Under the pieces are notes generated by a model. That model had not been told where the DNA came from, did not search any database, and saw only the letters and a list, made by a program, of their open reading frames with translations. DNA of 34,984 nucleotides from Bacteroidales bacterium (GTDB lineage Bacteria > Bacteroidota > Bacteroidia > Bacteroidales > UBA12170), in NCBI GenBank assembly GCA_021158405.1, contig JAGGUP010000185.1, forward strand, positions 1-34,984, given 5' to 3'. The first letter of the stretch is position 1. Each line of letters begins with the position of its first letter. Positions 16,876 through 25,207 of the stretch are shown here, piece by piece. Position numbers and translations under genes: made by a program.

Positions 16876-18003
16876 TTAGAGGTCGTCAGCAATTTCATAA
16901 ATAGGGTTTAAGGCGGATGCTCCAAGATTCATTGAGCGCTCGGGCGACCAACCAAAAATTTCATCCGGCATATCTGCATTGTCTTTAAAAGGCATTTCCA
17001 AGGTCACGGACAGGCACTTGAATCTTTCGCCTATTCCTTTTCCACAAACATTTAGATTCGCTTGCCCTGCTTCGTTTTTGGGATAACCGTGAGTAGTTTG
17101 AAAATCGGGACTTATACGTTTCAGACTTGCTGAAAATTTTTCATTCAGCATTTTTAAATGAGCATCGTAGGAGGGGATTCCTTCTATTGAGGAAATAAAA
17201 TTATACGGCAATCCTTCATCGCCATGAATATCTAAATTTAAATCTACTCCGGTTAATTCCATTGTTCTCAAAATATGGTACACTTCCGGAGATGTTTCCC
17301 GATTTGGATTTGCCCATTCGCGATTGAGATTTACTCCCGCTGCATTTGCTCTCAGGTTTCCGAGCAAAGAACCATCCGGATTCACATTTGGAACGACATA
17401 AAAAACAGCTTTTTCCAAGAGTTTACAGGCAATTGGATCAGTATCATCAAGAAGGCGATTTAATAATCCTTCTATAAACCATTCGGCCATACTTTCACCC
17501 GGATGCTGGCGAGCAATTATCCAAATACGTTTTTTAGATTCGTCGTCTTCATCTCCTATAACCAGCATATCCAAATCGCGTCCTTGAAATGTTTTGCCTA
17601 TATTTACTAAGAAAGCATTTGGCGACATTTGAGCTGTACTCAATAAATTGAGATGCTGTTCGTGAGAATAAGGAGCAAAATAAGCAAAATACATACTGTT
17701 GTATTCCGGCATAAATTCAATAGTCAATTTTTCACCGTCATAAGAAGTGGGCACTCGAAACCAGGTAATTCTATCGTAAGATGCAACTGCCTGATAATCT
17801 ATCCATCCTTCAGGATAAGATGTTTCTGAAGCATTCAGAATGTTTATTTTCAGGTCTAATCCTTGGACTTCTTGAACACGGAAATAGAACCATTGTAAGA
17901 ATTCGGCATTCGTATCTTTGCGGATGTTTAATTCAATATTTTGGTGATCGAAAGCAGAAATAACTTCAATATTTCCGGCATCAAAAGCGGATGAAATATG
18001 CAT
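16876..18003 (-). CDS. M14 family zinc carboxypeptidase, cytosolic carboxypeptidase (CCP)-like
   Basis: 375 aa. It has the CCP architecture: an N-terminal beta-sandwich domain (about 1-120, with WFYFRV and YFAYFAPYS) then the peptidase domain. Zinc ligands are H167 and E170 (RQHPGES) and H260 (DIHGDE); the general base is E336 (TLEMPF); R228 in NLNREW is the substrate-binding arginine region. All key residues are present. No signal peptide, so cytoplasmic. Eukaryotic CCPs trim polyglutamate side chains and C-terminal residues from tubulin; bacterial homologues have unknown substrates. First gene of a pair with the methyltransferase. Confidence 0.9.
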   Translation of the reverse strand: MHISSAFDAGNIEVISAFDHQNIELNIRKDTNAEFLQWFYFRVQEVQGLDLKINILNASETSYPEGWIDYQAVASYDRITWFRVPTSYDGEKLTIEFMPEYNSMYFAYFAPYSHEQHLNLLSTAQMSPNAFLVNIGKTFQGRDLDMLVIGDEDDESKKRIWIIARQHPGESMAEWFIEGLLNRLLDDTDPIACKLLEKAVFYVVPNVNPDGSLLGNLRANAAGVNLNREWANPNRETSPEVYHILRTMELTGVDLNLDIHGDEGLPYNFISSIEGIPSYDAHLKMLNEKFSASLKRISPDFQTTHGYPKNEAGQANLNVCGKGIGERFKCLSVTLEMPFKDNADMPDEIFGWSPERSMNLGASALNPIYEIADDL

Positions 18004-18025
18004 AATTAATAACTTTGTTTGAGAA

Positions 18026-18033
18026 CAAATATA
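18026..18033 (-). promoter_or_regulatory. -7 box TATATTTG for the M14-methyltransferase pair
   Basis: Minus strand TATATTTG; start site near 18019, leader about 16 nt to the ATG at 18003. A TTTG lies upstream with a 16-nt spacer, shorter than the usual 18-21. Confidence 0.5.
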
Positions 18034-18088
18034 TTAATTAATTGCCAAACAAATAATCGTTAATTATCTATCATAAAGGACAAACGCA

Positions 18089-18289
18089 TCAATAGCTTTG
18101 AGCACTATCAATAGGGATAATTATCCAAGCAATAAGATAGGCCAATAATCCAATACCTCCAACAATTACAGCGAGCGACCAGATTAAGCGGATGATGACT
18201 TTATCTACATTGAAGTAATCGCCTAATCCGGCACAAACACCGCCAAAAACTTGGTCGTTTGATTTTCTATACAGTTTTTTTGTTCCCAT
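18089..18289 (-). CDS. PspC domain-containing small membrane protein
   Basis: 66 aa. The whole protein is one PspC domain: KLYRKSNDQVFGGVCAGLGDYF, then VDKVIIRLIW, then a hydrophobic helix ending LIAWIIIP. The family includes the inner-membrane partner of phage-shock proteins, but stand-alone PspC proteins without pspA/B neighbours, as here, are common in Bacteroidota and their role is unclear. A TAACTTTC sequence upstream (18352-18359, minus) might be a weak -7 box. Flanked by the symporter gene upstream (80 bp) and the M14 gene downstream. Confidence 0.88.
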   Translation of the reverse strand: MGTKKLYRKSNDQVFGGVCAGLGDYFNVDKVIIRLIWSLAVIVGGIGLLAYLIAWIIIPIDSAQSY

Positions 18290-18369
18290 TATTCTAACAA
18301 ATTATATTTTCAGTTTTTTTCTAATTCATAACTTTGATGCAGAATAAAAACGAAAGTTACAAGCCAACA

Positions 18370-20205
18370 TTATTCCGTAATTAATTTTCCCCAAGTTTTA
18401 AATAATCCGAAAGAACTTAGTGCGCTAATTCCTGTAAAAATAAATCCCCATAGGTAATTAGCATAAATAAAATAACCTGTTGCAAATAAGAAGCTATAAA
18501 CTGCTGCTGAGCCTAAAACCATGCATAAAATCCCTGTTGGAACATCCCATTTGAGTGAGCTTTCTTTTTCGGTTGTAAGACCTTGTCTTTTTGCTCTTTC
18601 GATAAATTTTGCCCAACCCGGTCCTCCAGGTTTTATTTTAGTATAAAAAGAAGCAAGGGTCTTATCGTCTACCGGATTTGTTAAAAAGGTTACTGTAAGC
18701 CAACTTATGGTTGTTAATAGCACTCCTGAAACAATTTTAATACTTCCCCAAGCTGTTCCGGAATAGATTTCGCCAAATAGGCTTATCGAATTATCAGCGA
18801 GTAGATAGTGATTTTCATAAAGAACAAAACCAAGTGCAAAAACAAATGAAGTCACCATACCTGTTATTTCGGTCCAAACATTAATTCTCCACCAAAACCA
18901 ACGAAGAATATAAATTAGACCTGTTCCCGCACCAATTTGAAGTAAGATATTGAAAGCCTGCAAAGCATTTTTCAGAACCAAAGCCAAAAGAACAGCAAAA
19001 AACATAAGAACTATAGTTGATAATCTGCCTGCCATTACTTTTTGTTTTTCGGTAGCATTTTTATTAATAAACCGGCCGTAAAAATCGTTTACAATATAGG
19101 AAGAACCCCAATTTAGTTGAGAAGCGGTGGTTGACATAAAAGCGGCAATGAGCGACGCGACTACTAAGCCTAAAAATCCAACGGGTAAATAACGTGAAAG
19201 CATGGCTGGATAAGCAAAATCGTTTCTAATAATATTTGGGTCGACATCTGGAAAAGCATCTCTAAGAGAAGCTAAATCGGGGAAGATAATTAAAGATCCC
19301 AGAGCAACTAAAATCCAAGGCCAGGGACGCAGTGCGTAATGAAAAAAGTTAAATAATAAAGTGGCTCCCATGGCATTTTTCTCGTTTTTAGCAGAAAGCA
19401 TTCTTTGTGCAATATATCCTCCGCCGCCGGGTTCTGCGCCCGGATACCATACGCTCCACCATTGGACAGACAAAGGAATAATGAAGATGGCAATCAATAA
19501 TTCGGTATTATTGAAATCAGGAAAGAAAGAAAGTTTGGGAAAGACTTCAGGATGTGCAAGCATAGCGGATAAGCCACCAATATCGTCACTGTTTACAATA
19601 AAATAGGCAGCGCCAAAAGCCCCCGCCATTGCAATGGAAAATTGGTAAAAATCGGTAAATAAAATACTACGCAAGCCTCCAAGAGCACTGTAAAAAACCA
19701 CAACTACAGAAGCTAAAATTAATGTCTGTTCGGCAGGCCATCCCATCATAGCGGCACTAATTTTTATCAGAGCCAAAGAAACGGATGCAATAACCATAAT
19801 ATTAAAAAAAGCACCGAGATAAATTGCACGAAAACCGCGTAAAAAAGCAGCAGCTTTTCCACTGTATCTAATTTCGTAAAATTCCAGATCGGTTAAAACT
19901 TTGGATCGATTCCACAGTTTTGCATACACAAAAACGGTGAGCATTCCCGTTAATAAAAAAGCCCACCAAAGCCAGTTTGAGGAAACCCCATTTTGGCGAA
20001 CCATATCAGTAACCAAATTTGGTGTATCTGCAGAAAAGGTAGTTGCTACCATCGAAACACCTAAAAGCCACCAAGGCATGGATCTGCCCGACACGAAAAA
20101 ATTAGCAGCGCTTTTACTCGCTGATTTTGAAGACCAAATAGCGATAGTGAGAAGTCCGATAAAAAAAATAATTAAAATGATCCAATCGAGTGTTGCTAGT
20201 GCCAT
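18370..20205 (-). CDS. Sodium:solute symporter (SSS family)
   Basis: 611 aa with about 13-15 membrane helices. Family landmarks are DFFVSGRSMPWW-like (here NFFVSGRSMPWWLLG) near residue 40, SALGGLRSILFTDFYQF, and the SSS sodium-site region LVVASLIAAFMSTTASQLNWGSSYIVND. It resembles the sugar/proline-type SSS transporters of Bacteroidota; the solute cannot be named from sequence. A cytoplasmic loop with charged residues (FIERAKRQGLTTEKESS) precedes the last two helices. It has a full promoter and stands divergent to the DUF2851 gene. Confidence 0.92.
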   Translation of the reverse strand: MALATLDWIILIIFFIGLLTIAIWSSKSASKSAANFFVSGRSMPWWLLGVSMVATTFSADTPNLVTDMVRQNGVSSNWLWWAFLLTGMLTVFVYAKLWNRSKVLTDLEFYEIRYSGKAAAFLRGFRAIYLGAFFNIMVIASVSLALIKISAAMMGWPAEQTLILASVVVVFYSALGGLRSILFTDFYQFSIAMAGAFGAAYFIVNSDDIGGLSAMLAHPEVFPKLSFFPDFNNTELLIAIFIIPLSVQWWSVWYPGAEPGGGGYIAQRMLSAKNEKNAMGATLLFNFFHYALRPWPWILVALGSLIIFPDLASLRDAFPDVDPNIIRNDFAYPAMLSRYLPVGFLGLVVASLIAAFMSTTASQLNWGSSYIVNDFYGRFINKNATEKQKVMAGRLSTIVLMFFAVLLALVLKNALQAFNILLQIGAGTGLIYILRWFWWRINVWTEITGMVTSFVFALGFVLYENHYLLADNSISLFGEIYSGTAWGSIKIVSGVLLTTISWLTVTFLTNPVDDKTLASFYTKIKPGGPGWAKFIERAKRQGLTTEKESSLKWDVPTGILCMVLGSAAVYSFLFATGYFIYANYLWGFIFTGISALSSFGLFKTWGKLITE

Positions 20206-20227
20206 AGTTTTTAGTACATAATTTGCA

Positions 20228-20258
20228 CAAATCTAAGGAATAATCAATAGGTTACAAA
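20228..20258 (-). promoter_or_regulatory. Symporter promoter, TTTG-N19-TAGATTTG
   Basis: Minus strand: TTTG (20255-20258; the TTG is 20255-20257 on the complement), spacer of about 19 nt, TAGATTTG (20228-20235). One of the best full promoters in the window. Start site near 20221, leader about 16 nt. Confidence 0.75.
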
Positions 20259-20290
20259 TGGATTTTTTCACCAGCAAGAATTTTTTTAAA

Positions 20291-20321
20291 TTGAAATCCG
20301 CTTCTCAAAATCGTATCTTTA
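20291..20321 (+). promoter_or_regulatory. DUF2851 promoter, TTG-N20-TATCTTTA
   Basis: TTG (20291-20293), 20-nt spacer, TATCTTTA (20314-20321), one mismatch in the last base of the -7 box. Start site near 20328. It lies inside the longest possible ORF and so favours the start at 20357. Confidence 0.5.
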
Positions 20322-20356
20322 ACATTCCAAAACGCATTTATAATACCCGAATTCCC

Positions 20357-21625
20357 ATGAATGAAGATTTTTTACATTACCTCTGGCGGTTTCGTTTGAT
20401 TCAATCGCCACTTTTTACAAGCCAAAATAAAGAAATAGTCGTCTTGAATCCCGGTATGCACAATACAGATGCAGGACCGGATTTTATTTTAGCCAAAATA
20501 AAGATTGGAGATACCATTTGGGCAGGAAATGTTGAGTTGCATATACAAGCGTCCGACTGGAATAGACATCTGCATCAAAATGATAAAGCATACAATAGTA
20601 CTGTTTTGCATGTGGTTTATTGCTGCGATAAAGATATTCGACTAGAGAATGGCGAATCTATTCCTTGTGTAGAACTTAAGGATAAATTCAATCCTGAATT
20701 ACTCGAAAAATATGAAGGTTTTTTAAGATCAAAAAAATGGATTCCTTGCAGCGGACAATTGGCAGATTTTCCAAAAATAAAATTGAACGCTCTTTATTCC
20801 CGGATGAGTATTGAACGCTTAGAAGAGAAAACGCAAGTCATTCTTAAGCGCTTAGAAAAGAATAAAAACGACTGGGAAGAAACTTTTTATCAAGTTTTAG
20901 CCGGCGGTTTTGGTTTAAAAATAAACCAAGAGGTTTTTCTAAGATTGGCAGAATCGCTATCACTAAAAAAAGTAATCTGGCAGCACACGAATCTTTTTCA
21001 AATAGAAGCTTTGTTGTTTGGACAAGCGGGATTACTTCAAAACAATTCTTTTACAGATGATTACCCATTAAGTCTGAAAAAGGAATATGACTATTTGACT
21101 AAAAAATATCAACTCAATCATTTGCCGGGATATTTATGGAAATATCTTCGATTAAGACCGTATAATTTCCCGACAATACGAATTTCACAATTTGCAGCAC
21201 TGGTTTTTTCAAGTCAAAATTTGTTTTCAAAAATAATTGAACTAGAAAAAATTGAGGAGCTAATCAAACTTTTTCAGGTGTCAACTTCCACGTATTGGGA
21301 TACACACTATGTATGGGATAAAAAAACTTTATTAAGCCCTAAAAAATTAAGCGATGAACGAATTAATTTACTGTTAATCAATGTTGTAATTCCTTTTCTT
21401 TTTTTGTATGGCAAGCAAAGAAATCAAGAAAAATTAATAGACAGAGCATTACATTATTTGGAATTAATATCAGGTGAGAAAAATAAATCTACCAAGGGTT
21501 TTGCTCGAGAAGGATTGTTATTTCATTCGGCATTTCAAACACAGGCTTTACTTCAATTAAAAGCCAGATACTGCGACTTGAAAAAATGTCTGGAATGTCC
21601 CATTGGGCTTCATTTATTAAAGTAA
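20357..21625 (+). CDS. DUF2851 family protein
   Basis: 422 aa from the ATG at 20357 (MNEDFLHYLWRFRLI), which is how the family usually starts. An in-frame ATG at 20258 would add 33 residues rich in Phe/Lys that precede the promoter. Conserved-looking blocks: NPGMHNTDAGPDFILAKI, WAGNVELHIQASDWNRHLH, and YNSTVLHVVY, which recall a nuclease-like beta-rich core with acidic/histidine residues. The C-terminus has four cysteines (CDLKKCLECPIG) that could bind metal. A conserved Bacteroidota protein of unknown function; I do not assign an activity. Confidence 0.85.
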   Translation: MNEDFLHYLWRFRLIQSPLFTSQNKEIVVLNPGMHNTDAGPDFILAKIKIGDTIWAGNVELHIQASDWNRHLHQNDKAYNSTVLHVVYCCDKDIRLENGESIPCVELKDKFNPELLEKYEGFLRSKKWIPCSGQLADFPKIKLNALYSRMSIERLEEKTQVILKRLEKNKNDWEETFYQVLAGGFGLKINQEVFLRLAESLSLKKVIWQHTNLFQIEALLFGQAGLLQNNSFTDDYPLSLKKEYDYLTKKYQLNHLPGYLWKYLRLRPYNFPTIRISQFAALVFSSQNLFSKIIELEKIEELIKLFQVSTSTYWDTHYVWDKKTLLSPKKLSDERINLLLINVVIPFLFLYGKQRNQEKLIDRALHYLELISGEKNKSTKGFAREGLLFHSAFQTQALLQLKARYCDLKKCLECPIGLHLLK

Positions 21626-21655
21626 TTATATTATTTTTCAGTTTCTTATACAGTT

Positions 21656-21686
21656 TTGGTTAAATCCCTGTATTTCTTTATTATTG
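21656..21686 (+). promoter_or_regulatory. Candidate promoter of the K+ channel-USP genes, TTG-N20-TATTATTG
   Basis: TTG (21656-21658), 20-nt spacer, TATTATTG (21679-21686), one mismatch from TAnnTTTG. The start site would be near 21693, favouring a TTG start codon at 21708 for the channel. Confidence 0.4.
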
Positions 21687-21707
21687 CAGTTGATTAATAA
21701 TTTTTTT

Positions 21708-22703
21708 TTGAAAAACCATACAAATCTGAACCGGTTGTTTTATGCTGCTTTCTCACTAATAATTGTGATGATAATCGGTACAGTAGGGTTTATGTATTTT
21801 GAAGGGGATACGCTTTTAAATTCGGCTTTTATGACCGTTATCACCATTTCAACGGTTGGATACAGTCTCTTGCACGAGTTGACCGATGACGGAAAAACAT
21901 TTATAATATTCTTGATTATTATAAGTTTGGGAGTTTATGCATACTCAATTTCTATTATAACAACCTATTTTGTTGAAGGAAATGTGGAGAGATTACTTCG
22001 CGGTAGAATATCTAAAAGGAACAAAAAGATGAAAGATCATACAATTGTTTGTGGTTATGGCCGAATAGGTCAACAAGTTACTGAGGAATTATTGGCCTAT
22101 AATATGCCTTTTTTAGTGATTGATGAAGAAGCTGAGGTTATTGCGTCCAGCACGAATTCGAAGCTAGTGTTTTTGGAAGGCGATGCTACGAATGATGAAG
22201 TTTTATTGAAAGCCGGCATCGAAAACGCACGTGCTTTAATAATTGCTTTACCTTTAGATGCAGATAATCTTTACGTATCACTTTCGGCCAGAGCACTTAA
22301 TAGTAAAATAATAATTATCAGTAGAGGTACGGATGAGAGCGCAGAAAAAAAATTACATATGGCAGGTGTTGATCACGTTATTCTTCCTGAAAAAGTTGGT
22401 GGTGCCCATATGGCTAAACTTGTAATTAAAAAAAATGTAGTTGAATTTTTAGATCATCTCTCCTACAGGGGCGACTCTTTAACTAATTTGGAGGAAATTG
22501 ATTATATAGATTTGCCTGATGAATACCATAATAAAACAATACTTGAAATAGGGATACGAAAAAAATCTGGAGCTAATATTGTTGGATTTAAGACTGCGGA
22601 GGGTGAATTTGTTATCAATCCTACCCCGGATATTAAAATAGAACTTGGATCAAAACTCTTTGTTTTGGGTACTCCCGAACAAATAAAATCGCTACGAAAA
22701 TAA
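21708..22703 (+). CDS. Two-helix K+ channel with RCK (TrkA-N and TrkA-C) domains
   Basis: About 331 aa. Two membrane helices (about 10-30 and 64-88) flank a pore loop with filter TISTVGYS (46-53), where the usual TVGYG ends in Ser. Then comes an RCK/TrkA-N Rossmann domain with GYGRIG (116-121) and a TrkA-C domain near the end (about 260-330). RCK domains gate such channels by binding ions or nucleotides. No ATG precedes helix 1: candidates are TTG at 21684, 21690 and 21708. I take 21708 because the promoter candidate ends at 21686, but this is uncertain. A universal stress protein gene follows after 6 bp. Confidence 0.88.
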   Translation: MKNHTNLNRLFYAAFSLIIVMIIGTVGFMYFEGDTLLNSAFMTVITISTVGYSLLHELTDDGKTFIIFLIIISLGVYAYSISIITTYFVEGNVERLLRGRISKRNKKMKDHTIVCGYGRIGQQVTEELLAYNMPFLVIDEEAEVIASSTNSKLVFLEGDATNDEVLLKAGIENARALIIALPLDADNLYVSLSARALNSKIIIISRGTDESAEKKLHMAGVDHVILPEKVGGAHMAKLVIKKNVVEFLDHLSYRGDSLTNLEEIDYIDLPDEYHNKTILEIGIRKKSGANIVGFKTAEGEFVINPTPDIKIELGSKLFVLGTPEQIKSLRK

Positions 22704-22709
22704 TTACCT

Positions 22710-23528
22710 ATGACTAAATCTATTCTAGTACCTACTGATTTTTCTTTAGTATGTGAAAATGCGATGATGCATGCTGCCGGTATTGCAAAACAAATTAAAG
22801 CCAATTTAATTTTAACGCATGTTATCAATAAGGATACTCGAATTTATTTGAAAAAAAACAATCAAAGCAAAGAAACAGTTTCGGACTATCTAAGAGATTA
22901 TCAAAAAAGATTGATGGAACAATTTGGTCTTCGGGTTGATTTTCGTGTTCTTGAAGGAAGAATAACAGAACAAATTCCAAAATTAATTAAAGAACTCGGA
23001 ATTGATTTGTTGATGTTTGGTACTCACGGTAAAAAGGGGATGCAAATTATTACGGGAAGTCATGCCATGAAATTAATTTCTGTAATTGATATTCCCGTTC
23101 TCGTAGTTCAAAAAAGAGGTTTTGATAGCGGGTATAAAACAATCGTATTTCCTGTAAATAAATCGACTCAATACAATACAAAACTTGATTGGACAATTTT
23201 TATTGCATCTAGTTTTGGTGCCACAGTAAAGTTATTTATATACAATGAAACAAGAAAAAAGGTAAGGGTGAAAATGGAAACTGTATTGAGAAATATTCGA
23301 AGTGCTTTTTCTGCCCATAAGATAAATTTTACGGAAGATACTGCAAAATTTGAAGCTAATTTTCCCAAACAAATTATGGAATTTGCTATTTCAAATAGTG
23401 CTCAATTAATAAATATTAAAGTAGATAATGACGAATTTGAACCTTCATTTATTGTGGGTTCACCGGAAGAGAAAATACTATTTAATACCGCACAAATCCC
23501 TGTTTTTTGTGCGCAACAAAAACCATAA
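22710..23528 (+). CDS. Universal stress protein, two tandem Usp domains
   Basis: 272 aa. Domain 1 (about 1-135) starts [16 protein letters not shown] and has the ATP-loop pattern [19 protein letters not shown] followed by IPVLVVQK, so it is of the ATP-binding type. Domain 2 (about 140-272) keeps the fold pattern ([11 protein letters not shown]... [21 protein letters not shown]) but the Gly-rich loop is degenerate, so it probably does not bind ATP. Only 6 bp after the K+ channel gene and 11 bp before the symporter gene, so the three are likely one transcript. Linked channel and Usp genes suggest adenylate control of ion flux, an inference. Confidence 0.9.
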   Translation: MTKSILVPTDFSLVCENAMMHAAGIAKQIKANLILTHVINKDTRIYLKKNNQSKETVSDYLRDYQKRLMEQFGLRVDFRVLEGRITEQIPKLIKELGIDLLMFGTHGKKGMQIITGSHAMKLISVIDIPVLVVQKRGFDSGYKTIVFPVNKSTQYNTKLDWTIFIASSFGATVKLFIYNETRKKVRVKMETVLRNIRSAFSAHKINFTEDTAKFEANFPKQIMEFAISNSAQLINIKVDNDEFEPSFIVGSPEEKILFNTAQIPVFCAQQKP

Positions 23529-23539
23529 AATCAAACCGA

Positions 23540-25183
23540 ATGATCAAAAAAATTAGCGTAATTGCTGTAATACTTCTCATTGTCTTTAATTTTTCGTCTG
23601 CTTTTGCTCAGGATGCTATAGATTCGTCTGAGAATACAGAACAAGTGAAAGAACAAACTTCAAGCGAAAAAATCAATGCTTTTTTCGAGCCTATTGTGGC
23701 AAAAATGGCGACCGTTTTGTTCTTCGATCCTTTTGAAGCCCTTGGATTGCATGATCCCGTCATCTATGACGAAGCGGGAAATCCGGTTCTCGACGAAGCG
23801 GGAAATCCTTTAAAAAGTCATATCCCGATAATTGTTGCCTGGTTAATTTTAGGGGCGCTTTTCTTTACTTTTTATATGGGATTTATAAATATTAGAGGAT
23901 TCAGACATGCGATTGATGTGGTAAGAGGAAAATTTGATAACCCTGAGGATGCAGGAGAAGTAACCCATTTTCAGGCACTTACAACTGCTTTGTCGGCTAC
24001 TGTTGGCTTGGGGAATATTGCAAGCGTTGCTATCGCAATAGTTGTTGGAGGTCCGGGAGCTACTTTCTGGATGATTTTAGCAGGTTTATTGGGCATGTCA
24101 ACGAAGTTTGTTGAGTGTACTTTAGGTGTCAAATACAGAAAGATTGATATTTTTGGTACTGTCTCGGGAGGTCCCATGTATTATTTATATATGGGAATGA
24201 AAAACCGAGGCATGAAAGCCTTGGGGGCTATACTATCAGTTGTTTTTGCCGTTTTAGCTATTGGAGGTTCATTTGGCGGTGGCAATATGTTTCAGGCCAA
24301 TCAGGCATTTGCTCAATTTAGAACAATTTTTCCGGTTATAGGGGATTATGGTTGGGTTTTTGGAGTTGTATTGGCAATAATGGTTGGCTTAGTTATTATT
24401 GGTGGCATAAAAAGTATTGCAAAAGTTACAGATAAAATAGTTCCTTTTATGGCAGCCCTCTATGTGGGAACAGCCTTGATTATTATTTTTATGAATATAA
24501 GTCATACCGGAGAAGCTATTCGTTTAATTTTAGAAGGAGCTTTTTCACCTTCAGCTATGAAGGGAGGGCTAATTGGTGTGTTAATCGTTGGTTTCCAGAG
24601 AGCTTCATTTTCGAATGAAGCCGGAGCTGGATCGGCTGCAATTGCTCACTCAGCTGTAAAAACGAAAGAGCCTGTTAGTGAGGGATTTGTAGCTTTGCTC
24701 GAACCTTTTGTTGATACCGTGGTTATTTGTACCATGACAGCGCTCGTTATTATATTTACAGGAAGTTATTTGAATCCCGATGGATTGGAAGGATCAGAAC
24801 TCACCTCTCAAGCTTTTGGAACTGTATTCTCCTGGTTTCCCTATCTATTGGTTATTGCTATATTTTTGTTCGCTTTTTCCACCATGATTAGTTGGTCTTA
24901 TTATGGTCTAAAAAGCTTCGATTATTTATTTGGCGGTATGTCTGAAAAGTGGTTTGGATCACGCAAATATGCAGCAAATCTATACCGTGGTTTATTCTTG
25001 CTTTTTATTGTCATAGGGTCTTCTTCCACTATGGGAGCTGTTACCGATTTTTCGGATATGATGATACTTAGTATGGGACTTCCCAATGTGTTGGGATTAA
25101 TAATCATGGCTCCTGAAGTGAAAAGAGATTTGAAAGATTATTTAGCTAGAGTAAAAAGCGGAGAGATAAAAAAATACAAATAA
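23540..25183 (+). CDS. Alanine/glycine:cation symporter (AGCS family) with a secreted N-terminal extension
   Basis: 547 aa from the ATG at 23540 ([15 protein letters not shown]). A signal-peptide-like segment ends near SSAFAQ (about residue 23). About 60 further residues follow, containing a twofold [16 protein letters not shown] repeat, before the AGCS core. Core landmarks: [30 protein letters not shown], then [11 protein letters not shown], and [16 protein letters not shown], where the family's substrate and Na+ site lies. These transporters import alanine or glycine with Na+. The upstream in-frame ATG at 23507 overlaps the Usp gene and gives a non-signal N-terminus, so it is rejected. Confidence 0.92.
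   Translation: MIKKISVIAVILLIVFNFSSAFAQDAIDSSENTEQVKEQTSSEKINAFFEPIVAKMATVLFFDPFEALGLHDPVIYDEAGNPVLDEAGNPLKSHIPIIVAWLILGALFFTFYMGFINIRGFRHAIDVVRGKFDNPEDAGEVTHFQALTTALSATVGLGNIASVAIAIVVGGPGATFWMILAGLLGMSTKFVECTLGVKYRKIDIFGTVSGGPMYYLYMGMKNRGMKALGAILSVVFAVLAIGGSFGGGNMFQANQAFAQFRTIFPVIGDYGWVFGVVLAIMVGLVIIGGIKSIAKVTDKIVPFMAALYVGTALIIIFMNISHTGEAIRLILEGAFSPSAMKGGLIGVLIVGFQRASFSNEAGAGSAAIAHSAVKTKEPVSEGFVALLEPFVDTVVICTMTALVIIFTGSYLNPDGLEGSELTSQAFGTVFSWFPYLLVIAIFLFAFSTMISWSYYGLKSFDYLFGGMSEKWFGSRKYAANLYRGLFLLFIVIGSSSTMGAVTDFSDMMILSMGLPNVLGLIIMAPEVKRDLKDYLARVKSGEIKKYK
23768..23808 (+). repeat. Two direct copies of a 17-bp sequence, 24-bp period, in the AGCS gene
   Basis: GACGAAGCGGGAAATCC occurs at 23768-23784 and 23792-23808. 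The 24-bp period equals 8 codons, giving DEAGNP twice in the predicted periplasmic extension (from about residue 77). The exact nucleotide identity suggests a recent duplication. Confidence 0.85.
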
Positions 25184-25188
25184 ATCCT

Positions 25189-25196
25189 TAAATTTG
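25189..25196 (+). promoter_or_regulatory. -7 box TAAATTTG for the LysM protein gene
   Basis: TAAATTTG begins 6 bp after the AGCS stop. Start site near 25203, only about 5 nt before the ATG at 25208, so nearly leaderless. No -33 TTG at normal spacing. The gene may also be read from the upstream operon. Confidence 0.5.
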
Positions 25197-25207
25197 TCGT
25201 TTTAAGA

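Noticed and set aside
22502-22828. Minus-strand ORF of 108 codons across the channel-Usp junction
   Set aside because: It is antisense to two well-supported genes and has no recognisable domain.
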